40,147 nucleotides of DNA. It comes from UBA2163 sp964575575 (lineage in GTDB: Bacteria > Patescibacteriota > Minisyncoccia > Phycocordibacterales > UBA2163). The stretch covers positions 1 through 40,147 of the forward strand of contig CAZNQQ010000004.1 of NCBI GenBank assembly GCA_964575575.1, in the 5' to 3' direction. Every line of letters starts with the position of its first letter. Within the stretch, counting starts at the first letter, position 1. Position numbers and translations under genes: made by a program. Shown in pieces: positions 15,688 through 24,057 of the stretch. The notes beneath the pieces were generated by a model, which searched no databases, was not told the DNA's origin, and saw nothing but the letters and a program-made list of their open reading frames with translations.

Positions 15688-16104
15688 ATGAAAATTATTT
15701 CATACATAATCGGCATAATCGTAACGCTTGCAGGAATCATCGGATTCTTCAGTGCGCCAATTCTTGGCATGATTGAGACAAATACAATCCAAAACATTGT
15801 TTACATTGTATTAGGTCTTGCAGTACTTATGGCAGTTAAGAAAGGAAAGGATGGACTTGCAAAAATCGTTGGTATTATATTTGCAGTTTTAGGTATCCTA
15901 GGACTTGTAATGTCAGGTGATACTGTAATCGGAATCATACAAAACACAGGTACAGGAAACTGGTTCCATCTAATAATAGGTATTATCCTAGTAGCTATAG
16001 CGTTTTCAGGTAAGTGCTGTTCAACAAAGAAAGAAGGATATTCAGCTCCAGCACAACCAGAGGCACCAGAAGCTCCACAACAACCACAGAATCCACAAAT
16101 GTAA
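15688..16104 (+). CDS. Small four-helix membrane protein, DUF4383-like, with Pro-rich tail
   Basis: 138 residues with four hydrophobic segments (about 3-24, 34-50, 57-76, 91-108) and a hydrophilic tail from about 115 rich in Pro, Gln, Ala and Glu (SAPAQPEAPEAPQQPQ). The pattern of a Gly-rich helix, short loop and HLIIGIILVAIAF resembles the DUF4383 family, whose function is unknown. A CC pair (about 110-111) follows the last helix. The tail is probably disordered. It is separated from the MFS gene by 153 bases and followed by a terminator, so it is probably its own unit. Confidence 0.7.
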   Translation: MKIISYIIGIIVTLAGIIGFFSAPILGMIETNTIQNIVYIVLGLAVLMAVKKGKDGLAKIVGIIFAVLGILGLVMSGDTVIGIIQNTGTGNWFHLIIGIILVAIAFSGKCCSTKKEGYSAPAQPEAPEAPQQPQNPQM

Positions 16105-16122
16105 TTTTTATAACATTTGATC

Positions 16123-16164
16123 AAAACAAAAATCTCTCTAATTAATTGGAGAGATTTTTGTTTT
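16123..16164. terminator. Bidirectional terminator between the DUF4383-like gene and nth
   Basis: Perfect 16-bp arms AAAACAAAAATCTCTC (16123-16138) and its complement (16149-16164). The run TTTTTGTTTT on the plus side and the equivalent on the minus side let it end both convergent genes. The nth stop codon overlaps its right edge. Confidence 0.85.
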
Positions 16165-16819
16165 ATTTAGCTCGTGGCCAAGTATTCCCAGCTTTTGGAT
16201 ATATTTTAGTAAGAGGGTGGTCTTTGCAGTCATGTTTACGTGCTGTGCATACTTGTCTACCGTATTCTATAACCCTATATGAAAAGTTTGCCCATTCTTT
16301 CTTTGGTAATATCGCCATCAAGTCTTGCTCTATCTTTTTAGGGTCTCTGCTTTCTGTAAGATCAAACTTCAATGCAAAACGTCTTACGTGAGTATCAACT
16401 GCTATCCCTTCTACAACCTCAAATGCATTTCCTAAGATTATGTTTGCAGTCTTTCTAGCTACACCCTTAAGCTCCACCAACTCTTCCATAGTGTTTGGCA
16501 CTTTGCTGTTGTGTTTTTCTTTTATTATCTTTGCAGTGGCTAGGATGTTTTTAGCTTTAGTGTGGTAAAACCCAGTGGACTTTATGTTCTGCTCAAACTC
16601 TTTGATATCTACTTTCAGATAATCCTCAAATTTCTTATATTTCTTGAAAAGTTTTTCTGTTACCTTATTCACCTGCTTGTCAGTAGACTGCGCTGAGAGC
16701 ACTACAGCCACCAATAGCTCCCAATTAGTCTTGTATTTTAGGGCTATTTTCGCATCTGGAAAAAGCTTTTTGAGAGCATTGTTAAGCTTTAATATCCTCT
16801 TTTTTCGTTCTTTTAGCAT
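16163..16819 (-). CDS. nth: Endonuclease III-like DNA glycosylase/lyase, incomplete Fe-S ligand set
   Basis: Base-excision repair glycosylase with AP-lyase activity for oxidised pyrimidines. 218 residues, normal length. Helix-hairpin-helix ELVELKGVARKTAN with catalytic Lys123, and catalytic Asp142 in AVDTHVRR, match E. coli K120 and D138. The 4Fe-4S loop is altered: E. coli ligands C187, C194, C197 and C203 align with C191, C198, H201 and Y207, so only two cysteines remain and a normal cluster is unlikely. Divergent from dnaE with overlapping promoters, and convergent with the DUF4383-like gene. No Shine-Dalgarno. Confidence 0.93.
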   Translation of the reverse strand: MLKERKKRILKLNNALKKLFPDAKIALKYKTNWELLVAVVLSAQSTDKQVNKVTEKLFKKYKKFEDYLKVDIKEFEQNIKSTGFYHTKAKNILATAKIIKEKHNSKVPNTMEELVELKGVARKTANIILGNAFEVVEGIAVDTHVRRFALKFDLTESRDPKKIEQDLMAILPKKEWANFSYRVIEYGRQVCTARKHDCKDHPLTKIYPKAGNTWPRAK

Positions 16820-16830
16820 ATTAAGAGCTT

Positions 16831-16851
16831 ATCATAATGACATGCTATAAT
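16831..16851. promoter_or_regulatory. Overlapping divergent promoters of nth and dnaE
   Basis: Plus strand: TGC-TATAAT, hexamer 16846-16851, 7 bases before the dnaE ATG (leaderless). Minus strand: TATGAT at 16831-16836, 11 bases before the nth ATG. The two -10 boxes are only 9 bases apart, so polymerases cannot occupy both at once. Confidence 0.6.
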
Positions 16852-16858
16852 ACTAATT

Positions 16859-19800
16859 ATGTCAGATAAATCTGCGAAATTCGTACACCTCCATACTCAC
16901 AGTCATTATTCTCTGCTTAATGCCCTGCCAAAGATTGGTGAGCTTGTAGATAACGCTGTAAAAGCTAATATGCCAGCGCTTGCTCTCACTGACAATGGTA
17001 ACTTATATGGTGCTATTGAATTTTATAAAGCTTGCAAGAGTGCAGAGATAAAACCAATCATTGGTATCGATGCTTTCGTAGCTATACGTACACGAAACGA
17101 CAAAGAAGCGCGGATAGACAACAGACGTTCGCGGTTAGTCTTGCTTGCCAAAGACAATACTGGATATAAAAATTTACTTAAGCTTGTCACCTATTCACAG
17201 CTTGAAGGATTCTACTATAAACCAAGAGTTGATAAAGAACTTTTAGAAAAATACTCTGATGGACTTATCGCAATAATCCCCTCTTTCTCTGGAGAAACTA
17301 CTGTGGCGTTAAAAGAAAAAGATGTAGAGAAAGCTAAAGAAAAACTAGACTGGTATAAAGATACTTTTGGGAAAGAAAATGTATTTCTTGAAATTACACA
17401 TCACCCAGAGATTGCAGGGCATCAAGAAATACAGGAAGAAATAAAAAAGCTAGCCCAAGAGACTGACACACAGCTTGTAGCAGCACAAGATGTATATTAT
17501 ATAAAACCAGAAGACAGAAAGACGCGTGCGACTGTTATGAAAATCCAAACCAACTCGGATTTTGGCGCACAAGGAGGTGAAGATGAAGATTTTTCTTTTA
17601 TAAATCAAAAAACAGCAGAGAAGTATTTCAAAGACACTCCAAGAGCACTTGAAAATACAATCAAAATCGCTGATATGTGCAACGTCGAGCTTGAACTTGG
17701 CAATTGGGTATTTCCTGACCTTAAAGTAGAGAGTGGACGCTCTTATGACGACGAGCTTCGTGAATTAGTTTATGCCGGACTTGAAAAACGTAATGTAAAA
17801 AAAACAAAAGAAGTTGAAGACCGAATAGAGTATGAACTTAAAATAATTAAAGACAAAGGATACTCTCCGTATTTCTTAGTGGTGGGAGACTTATTAAGGT
17901 TTGCGCACGACAATAATATTCTAACCACTATTCGTGGCTCTGTGGCTGGTTCTATGGTGACTTACCTTGCAAAGATTACAAATGTAAACCCTATAGAATA
18001 CAAAATACCATTTGAGCGATTCCTAAACCCAGAGCGACCGTCAGCACCTGATATTGATATGGATTTTGCCGACAATAGACGTGACGAGGTTATACAATAC
18101 GCAAAAGATAAATACGGCGAAGAGAAGGTGGCACAGATTGGAACATTTGGAACTATGGCAGCGCGCGGTTCAGTACGCGACATCGCACGTGCACTCGGGC
18201 ATCCGTACAACACTGGCGACCAGATAGCAAAGCTTATCCCTATGGGATCACAGGGCTTCCCTATGACTATAGACCGTGCACTTGAGATAACTCCAGAGCT
18301 CAAAGATTTATATAAAAAAGAAAAAGATGCAAAAGAAATAATAGATATGGCAAAGAAGATTGAAGGCAATGCACGACACATCTCCATCCACGCTGCAGGC
18401 GTAGTGATCTCCCCCACTGACCTCACCAACTTTGTACCGCTCCAGCTTGATCCAAAAGGCGGGAAAATCGTAACGCAATACGACATGCATTCTGTAGAAG
18501 ATGCAGGCCTTCTGAAGTTTGATTTTCTTGGTATCAAAAACTTGGCGATCTTAGCTGATGCTGTACGACGAGCAAAAAAATTCCACGGAGTTGATATAGA
18601 CATAGAGAACATTCCACTTGATGATACTAAGACATTCGATATACTTGCCCGCGGTGAGACCATGGGGCTCTTCCAACTAAACGGCGCTGGGGCAACACGA
18701 TACCTAAAAGATATGAAGCCCTCAAAGATAACGGACATCAATGCTATGGTAGCGCTTTACCGTCCAGGTCCTATGGAGTCTATCCCTTCTTATATTGAAC
18801 GTAAACATAATCCAAAACTTATTACATATCCTGACCCGAGGATGAAAGATATTTTAGACCAGTCATACGGAGTTATCACTTATCAAGACGACGTACTTAT
18901 GATTTCTATAAAGCTTGGAGGGTATTCATGGCTTGAGGCAGACAAACTTCGAAAAGCTATGGGTAAGAAGATTCCTAAAGTAATGGCAGCAGAAAAAGAA
19001 AAACTAATCCAAGGATTTATAGATAATGGAACCACAAAAGACAAAGCCAATAAGATCTGGGAGCTTATAGAACCGTTTGCTGCTTATGGATTCAACAAAG
19101 CCCACGCTGCGAGTTATGGAAAGGTGGCTTACCAAACAGCTTATATGAAAGCTAATTTCCCTACTGAATATATGGCAGCTGTACTCACTGCTGACTCTGG
19201 TGATGTGGACAAGATATCAGAAAGCATCATAGAGCTAAAAAGGATGAAGATCCCTGTACTCCCTCCAAACATAAACGAGAGCTTTGGTGACTTTACAGTG
19301 GTTGGAGAAAGTATTCGTTTTGGGCTTAGCTCTATAAAAAACTTCGGTGAAGGTATTGGAGATTTTATAATTGCAGAGCGAGAGCAAAATGGTAAGTTTA
19401 AATCTTTAGCGGATTTCTTAGAACGAGTACAAAACAAAAACTTAAACAAAAAATCTCTAGAAGCTCTTATAAAAGCTGGCGCACTTGATGAATTTGGCGA
19501 ACGTGGAGAGATGCTTTTCAATATGGAATATTTGCTAGAGTTCAATAAAGAACACTCTGAAATGGACAACAGTCATGACTCACTTTTTGGAGCACTCCCA
19601 GAGAGTGATACACCAACAAAACTTAATTTAGAGAAAACGGAACCTGCCAGCCAGAGCGATAAACTTTTCTGGGAGAAAGAGTTGCTCGGACTCTATATCT
19701 CTGGGCATCCGCTTGATAAGTTTAAAGAAAAACTTGAAAATAAATATAAGAAAATAAAAGAAACTAAAGAGACTATGGGTAGTGGTATGACAGTAGTTGT

Positions 19801-20029
19801 CTCAGGTATTGTAGAAGAATGCAAACCAATTCTTACCAAAAAAGGTGACCAGATGGCGTTTGTACGTATAGCTGATATAAGTGACAACATAGAGGCAGTG
19901 TTCTTCCCTGAAGTATTTACCAAATTTAAAGAACTTGTAGAGCAAGAAAAGTGCATAGCTATAAAAGGAAAAATCTCCACCCGTAATGGAGGTGTCAGTA
20001 TCATTGCAGATGCAGTTAAAGAGCTCTAA
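16859..20029 (+). CDS. dnaE: DNA polymerase III alpha subunit
   Basis: Replicative polymerase. 1056 residues, shorter than the usual 1160 or so. Order: PHP domain (FVHLHTHSHYS at 8-18), polymerase palm with catalytic D400 and D402 in PDIDMDF and D555 in KFDFLG, thumb/fingers, tandem HhH region (about 830-880, NKKSLEALIKAGALDEFG), and an OB fold (about 975-1056) ending at the stop codon. The tau-binding C-terminal domain of E. coli-type DnaE is absent. In the PHP domain the usual TDHGN reads TDNGN and the HxEYS-type position is His, so the metal site looks partly degraded. A separate proofreading exonuclease would be needed. Leaderless start after TATAAT. Confidence 0.96.
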   Translation: MSDKSAKFVHLHTHSHYSLLNALPKIGELVDNAVKANMPALALTDNGNLYGAIEFYKACKSAEIKPIIGIDAFVAIRTRNDKEARIDNRRSRLVLLAKDNTGYKNLLKLVTYSQLEGFYYKPRVDKELLEKYSDGLIAIIPSFSGETTVALKEKDVEKAKEKLDWYKDTFGKENVFLEITHHPEIAGHQEIQEEIKKLAQETDTQLVAAQDVYYIKPEDRKTRATVMKIQTNSDFGAQGGEDEDFSFINQKTAEKYFKDTPRALENTIKIADMCNVELELGNWVFPDLKVESGRSYDDELRELVYAGLEKRNVKKTKEVEDRIEYELKIIKDKGYSPYFLVVGDLLRFAHDNNILTTIRGSVAGSMVTYLAKITNVNPIEYKIPFERFLNPERPSAPDIDMDFADNRRDEVIQYAKDKYGEEKVAQIGTFGTMAARGSVRDIARALGHPYNTGDQIAKLIPMGSQGFPMTIDRALEITPELKDLYKKEKDAKEIIDMAKKIEGNARHISIHAAGVVISPTDLTNFVPLQLDPKGGKIVTQYDMHSVEDAGLLKFDFLGIKNLAILADAVRRAKKFHGVDIDIENIPLDDTKTFDILARGETMGLFQLNGAGATRYLKDMKPSKITDINAMVALYRPGPMESIPSYIERKHNPKLITYPDPRMKDILDQSYGVITYQDDVLMISIKLGGYSWLEADKLRKAMGKKIPKVMAAEKEKLIQGFIDNGTTKDKANKIWELIEPFAAYGFNKAHAASYGKVAYQTAYMKANFPTEYMAAVLTADSGDVDKISESIIELKRMKIPVLPPNINESFGDFTVVGESIRFGLSSIKNFGEGIGDFIIAEREQNGKFKSLADFLERVQNKNLNKKSLEALIKAGALDEFGERGEMLFNMEYLLEFNKEHSEMDNSHDSLFGALPESDTPTKLNLEKTEPASQSDKLFWEKELLGLYISGHPLDKFKEKLENKYKKIKETKETMGSGMTVVVSGIVEECKPILTKKGDQMAFVRIADISDNIEAVFFPEVFTKFKELVEQEKCIAIKGKISTRNGGVSIIADAVKEL

Positions 20030-20068
20030 ATAAAATAAACTACCTACTATGGTTAATAACAGTACCCA

Positions 20069-20100
20069 CCTAACCACTATAGTTAACTATAGTGGTTAGG
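20069..20100. repeat. Perfect 32-bp palindrome between dnaE and thrS
   Basis: Left half CCTAACCACTATAGTT (20069-20084) is followed at once by its exact complement (20085-20100), with no spacer. A partial copy of the inner motif (CTATGGTTA) stands at 20046-20054. No T tract follows on the plus strand, so a simple terminator is not obvious. It ends 20 bases before the thrS -35 box and could be an operator, or a hairpin protecting the dnaE 3' end. Confidence 0.85.
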
Positions 20101-20120
20101 ATTAAATCATAGAAGACAAT

Positions 20121-20149
20121 TCACAATATATGTCATAATATGCTATTAT
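20121..20149 (+). promoter_or_regulatory. Promoter of thrS
   Basis: -35 TTCACA (20121-20126), 17-base spacer, extended -10 TGC-TATTAT (20144-20149). The ATG (20157) is 7 bases downstream, so the message should be leaderless. Confidence 0.65.
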
Positions 20150-20156
20150 TTAAGCT

Positions 20157-21866
20157 ATGGAAAAGGAATCTAATATAAACAATATTCGGCATTCGCTAGC
20201 ACACTTGCTTGCTATGGCTGTAGTTGAGAACGACCCTAAAGCAAAACTTGCTATAGGCCCAACTATAGAAAATGGATTTTATTATGACTTTGAACTATCT
20301 GAACATATAGGTGTAGAAGACCTGCCAAAGCTTGAGAAAAAGATAAAGCATTATATAAAGCAAAACTTGGAATTTAAACAACTTAAAGACGCTGAACTCA
20401 AAGACCAACCATATAAAGATGAGCTAATGAAGGAACTTAAAGACAGTGGAGAGACTTTGAGCTTTTATCAGTCTGGAGATTTTATAGACCTTTGTAGTGG
20501 ACCTCACGTAAACTCTACAAACAATATTGACCCTAAAGCATTTAAGCTTACAAAAGTTGCAGGTGCATATTGGAAGGGGGATGAAAAAAATACAATGCTA
20601 ACACGCATTTATGGTGTGGCTTTTGAGAGCAAAGAAGAGTTAGACGAATATCTAAAAATGATGGAGGAAGCAGAAAAACGAGACCACCGAAAACTTGGTA
20701 AAGAATTAGATTTATTTTCTTTCCATAAAGAAGGTCCTGGCTTTCCTTTCTGGCACCCGAAAGGAACAATTCTTTATAATGAACTTAAAGAATTTGTAAG
20801 AAAAGAAAATGAAAAGAGAGAATATGGAGAAGTTATGACACCTATAATGCTTAATAAAGATTTATGGGTTACATCAGGACACTGGGATAAGTTTAGAGAT
20901 GATATGTATTTCAGCAAAATAGATGACGAAGAAATAGCCGTAAAACCAATGAACTGCCCAGGTGGTGTGCTTATATATAAAGAAGGTATACATTCTTATC
21001 GGGACCTGCCACTACGATATTCTGAATTCGGTCTCGTACACAGACACGAACTTTCTGGAGTGCTTCATGGACTTTTACGTGTACGCTCATTTACACAAGA
21101 TGATGCTCATTCATACTGCACTGAAGAACAACTCAATGGAGAAATTATGGGCATGGTTGATTACGCACTTGATATATACAAAGCATTTGGTTTTGACGAC
21201 TACGAGATATTTATAGCAACACAACCAGAAAAGCACATTGGTGAAGATGGTGTATGGGAATTTGCTACAAAAGCACTTGAAGAATCTCTTAAAGAAAAAG
21301 GTCTGGAATACGGAATAAAAGAAGGAGAAGGAGCATTCTACGGACCAAAAATAGAATTTAATATAAAAGATGCTATAGGAAGAAATTGGCAAATGGGTAC
21401 TATACAAGTAGACTTATCAATGCCCGGAAGGTTTAATGCAGAATATACAGACAAAGATGGCAACAAAAAAACACCTGTTATGGTGCACCGTGCAATACTC
21501 GGCTCATTTGAAAGATTCATTGGTGTACTTATAGAACACTTCGCTGGAGCATTCCCGCTTTGGCTTTCCCCTGTTCAGGTTAAGGTCTTGCCTATAGCAG
21601 ATGCTCACAAAGAATACGCAGAGGAAGTTTATAATAAATTAAAGGAAAACGATATCAGAGTAGAACTTGATGAAAGCAACGAAACTCTTGGTAAAAAAAT
21701 AAGACAAGGAAAATTAGAAAAGATCCCCTATCTGCTAGTACTTGGCGACAAAGAAGTTGATGACAAAAAAATCACCGTGGAAGGCAGAAAAGATTATAAA
21801 GACACCATGAGTGTAGACAAGCTTGTAGAAAAACTAGAGAAAGAAATAAAAGAGAAAACACTTTAA
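20157..21866 (+). CDS. thrS: Threonyl-tRNA synthetase without TGS domain
   Basis: Charges tRNA-Thr. 569 residues against about 640. It starts directly in the editing domain (HxxxH with H12 and H16, CSGPH downstream), so the N-terminal TGS domain is missing, while editing residues are kept. Class II catalytic core: zinc ligands in MNCPGG, DDAH and MVHRAILGS; motif 2 region HRHELSGVLHGLLRVR; C-terminal anticodon-binding domain (from about 470, WLSPVQVKVLPI). Starts without Shine-Dalgarno right after a -10 box. Its stop codon overlaps that of convergent gyrB (TTTAAA shared). Confidence 0.96.
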   Translation: MEKESNINNIRHSLAHLLAMAVVENDPKAKLAIGPTIENGFYYDFELSEHIGVEDLPKLEKKIKHYIKQNLEFKQLKDAELKDQPYKDELMKELKDSGETLSFYQSGDFIDLCSGPHVNSTNNIDPKAFKLTKVAGAYWKGDEKNTMLTRIYGVAFESKEELDEYLKMMEEAEKRDHRKLGKELDLFSFHKEGPGFPFWHPKGTILYNELKEFVRKENEKREYGEVMTPIMLNKDLWVTSGHWDKFRDDMYFSKIDDEEIAVKPMNCPGGVLIYKEGIHSYRDLPLRYSEFGLVHRHELSGVLHGLLRVRSFTQDDAHSYCTEEQLNGEIMGMVDYALDIYKAFGFDDYEIFIATQPEKHIGEDGVWEFATKALEESLKEKGLEYGIKEGEGAFYGPKIEFNIKDAIGRNWQMGTIQVDLSMPGRFNAEYTDKDGNKKTPVMVHRAILGSFERFIGVLIEHFAGAFPLWLSPVQVKVLPIADAHKEYAEEVYNKLKENDIRVELDESNETLGKKIRQGKLEKIPYLLVLGDKEVDDKKITVEGRKDYKDTMSVDKLVEKLEKEIKEKTL

Positions 21867-23911
21867 ACATCCAAGTTTGCCATCTTGGCATTGGACTGGA
21901 TAAATGACTTTCGTGATGTCACATCAGTGCCCATAAGAGTATCAAACACTTTGTCGGCCGTAACTCCATCTTCTATTGTTACTTGCTTGAGTACGCGCTT
22001 TTCTGGATCCATAGTAGTCTCCCAAAGCTCATCTGGGTTCATCTCTCCAAGACCCTTATATCTTTGTATTGAGATCTTAGGGCCTTTTTTTGTTTCTATC
22101 TCTTGCGTCTCTTCTTCTTCGCTTTCTTCGGTTACTTCTTCCACACCCTCTGCATCTTTACCAAGGATTTTTACTTTTTCTGCATCTGTGTATGCATACA
22201 TAACTTCTTTACCTTTCTTTATTTTGTAAAGTGGAGGTTGAGCAATGTATAAGTACCCTGCTTCTATAATAGGTTTAAAATGTCTGTAGAAAAGAGTTAG
22301 GAGTAGTGTTCTGATGTGAGCACCGTCTACATCGGCGTCGGTTGCTATGATTATTTTATGATAACGAATCTTTGAAAGATCAAATACATCACCTATTGCT
22401 GTACCCATCGCCACTATGAGGGCTTTGATCTCCGCTGACGTAAGCATCCTGTCTAGTCGTGCTCGCTCTACGTTCAAGATCTTTCCACGAAGTGGGAGTA
22501 TTGCTTGAGTCCTTCTGTATCGTCCCATCTTAGATGAGCCTCCAGCTGAATCTCCCTCTACGATAAACACTTCTGACTCTTCTGCCTTTCTGCTCTGACA
22601 GTCTGCAAGCTTTCCTGGTAGTGTCATGCCGTCGAGCGCTCCTTTTCTTAGAACGCTGTCTTTAGCGGCTTTAGCGGCTTTACGAGCCTTAAGAGCAAGA
22701 GTTACTTTACCTATCATCGCTTTAGCGTCGTCTGGGTGCTCTTCTAAGAATGCTCCAAAGCTTTCGGTAAACACTGCGTCCACAGCACCACGAGCTTCTA
22801 CGGAACCTAGCTTACCTTTCGTCTGTCCTTCAAACTGGATCTCTCGCATCTTGATAGAGATAACAGCAGTCAGACCTTCTAGTACGTCGTCACCTGTAAA
22901 ATTGTCTTCTTTTGTTTTTATTAAATTATTTTTCCTTCCGTAATTATTGATAGTTCTAGTCAGAGCAGTTTTAAAACCTGTAACATGCATACCTCCTTCT
23001 GCATTGTAAGTGTTGTTTGCAAATGCAGACATTCTAGAGGATATGTCGTCTACATATTGAAGTGACACTTCTACATCTACTCCGTCCATCTCCTTTTCAA
23101 CATAAAAAATATTTTTGTGTATTGGCTTTTGGTGTTGGTTTTTAAATTTAACAAGTGAAAGTAGACCTCCTTCAAAATAGAAAGTCATCGTAGGAGTATC
23201 GAGTGCAAGCTCTCGCAAGTAAAATGCTTTGTCTGCGTCTATCTTACCTTCGTATTCACGTGCGTCTATACAGGTGATGCGTGTTCCTTTAACAAGATAT
23301 GCTTGCTGACGTAAGTGTGTGGTGATTTTGTTCCAGTCATAAACTATTTCTTTGAAAATCTCCGGGTCAGCTTCAAATGTGATCACAGTACCTGTGTCTT
23401 TTGATGCGCCCATCTTTTTTACAGAAGCTTTTTTCTTTCCTTGTTTATACTCTTGCATATAAAGTCCTCCGTCTCTTCTTACTTCTGCTTTTGCATAAAG
23501 AGACAAAGCATTTACAACAGAAGCACCTACACCGTGGAGACCTCCTGTAGCTCCTGTATATCCTTCACCACCAAATTTACCTCCGGCGTGCAGAGTTGTC
23601 ATAATAGTTTCCAAAGCAGAAACTTTAGTTTTTACATGCTTGTCTACAGGAATACCACGACCGTTGTCAGTAACTCGAATTCTGTTGTTTGGTAAAAGCG
23701 CTACTTCTACGTCAGTAGCATATCCACCCATCGCTTCGTCGCGAGCATTGTCAAAAATCTCCCATATAAGATGGTGGAGGCCTTCAAGCCCTGTTGTACC
23801 AATATACATCCCAGGACGCTTTCTAACAGGCTCTAAGCCCTCTAGAACTGTTATATCTTGAGCATCATAGTGATGACCTTTTGATGATGATTTTGCTTCT
23901 TTTTTAGCCAT
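21863..23911 (-). CDS. gyrB: DNA gyrase subunit B
   Basis: ATPase subunit of type IIA topoisomerase, which introduces negative supercoils with GyrA (not in this window). 682 residues. GHKL ATPase: E51 and N55 in WEIFDNARDEAMGG, DNGRGIPVD, GGLHGVGASVVNALS. TOPRIM: EGDSAGGSSKMGR and DADVDGAH. C-terminal QRYKGLGEMNPDELWETTMDP and a tail of RKSFIQSNAKMANLDV type. An acidic insertion (EEVTEESEEEETQEIE) sits just before QRYKGLG. ParE is the alternative, but the C-terminus is of GyrB type. Transcribed from a TGC-TATAAT promoter with a leader of about 30 bases that contains a short AGGGCT/AGCTCT hairpin. Confidence 0.94.
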   Translation of the reverse strand: MAKKEAKSSSKGHHYDAQDITVLEGLEPVRKRPGMYIGTTGLEGLHHLIWEIFDNARDEAMGGYATDVEVALLPNNRIRVTDNGRGIPVDKHVKTKVSALETIMTTLHAGGKFGGEGYTGATGGLHGVGASVVNALSLYAKAEVRRDGGLYMQEYKQGKKKASVKKMGASKDTGTVITFEADPEIFKEIVYDWNKITTHLRQQAYLVKGTRITCIDAREYEGKIDADKAFYLRELALDTPTMTFYFEGGLLSLVKFKNQHQKPIHKNIFYVEKEMDGVDVEVSLQYVDDISSRMSAFANNTYNAEGGMHVTGFKTALTRTINNYGRKNNLIKTKEDNFTGDDVLEGLTAVISIKMREIQFEGQTKGKLGSVEARGAVDAVFTESFGAFLEEHPDDAKAMIGKVTLALKARKAAKAAKDSVLRKGALDGMTLPGKLADCQSRKAEESEVFIVEGDSAGGSSKMGRYRRTQAILPLRGKILNVERARLDRMLTSAEIKALIVAMGTAIGDVFDLSKIRYHKIIIATDADVDGAHIRTLLLTLFYRHFKPIIEAGYLYIAQPPLYKIKKGKEVMYAYTDAEKVKILGKDAEGVEEVTEESEEEETQEIETKKGPKISIQRYKGLGEMNPDELWETTMDPEKRVLKQVTIEDGVTADKVFDTLMGTDVTSRKSFIQSNAKMANLDV

Positions 23912-23946
23912 AAAATATAGAGCTTTTAAGCCCTTTTAGTACTCAT

Positions 23947-23955
23947 ATTATAGCA
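23947..23955 (-). promoter_or_regulatory. Extended -10 promoter of gyrB
   Basis: Minus strand TGC-TATAAT (hexamer 23947-23952), immediately after the T tract of the upstream terminator. Transcription would start near 23940, giving a leader of about 29 bases, one of the longer housekeeping leaders here. Confidence 0.6.
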
Positions 23956-23993
23956 AAAAAGCCCTCAAAATTCAACGAATTCTAAGGGCTTTT
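23955..23993 (-). terminator. Terminator of the C39-like peptidase gene
   Basis: Stem AAAAGCCCT (23957-23965) with AGGGCTTTT (23985-23993) and an inner AATTC/GAATT stem. On the minus strand it ends in TTTTTT and runs directly into the gyrB -10. A second inverted repeat GGCTCA/TGAGCC (24032-24037 with 24048-24053) lies between it and the stop codon, without a U tract. Confidence 0.8.
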
Positions 23994-24057
23994 GTGGATA
24001 GAAAAAAGACGATTTATAGCCAATACCCTACGGCTCACACAACTGATTGAGCCATAC

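Noticed and set aside
17962..18741. Long open frame (259 codons) on the minus strand within dnaE
   Set aside because: It lies wholly antisense to well-conserved dnaE coding sequence, has a Ser/Arg-rich shadow composition and no promoter or ribosome-binding site. Similar antisense frames inside uvrA, uvrB, rnj, gyrB and others were dropped for the same reason.
20030..20156. T-box riboswitch upstream of thrS
   Set aside because: The thrS promoter lies immediately before the ATG, so there is no leader to hold a T-box, and no T-box consensus was seen.
22660..22690. Short tandem repeat TTTAGCGGC in gyrB
   Set aside because: It encodes the Lys-Ala-Ala repeat of a normal gyrase helix (KAAKAAKDS) and is explained by codon repetition.
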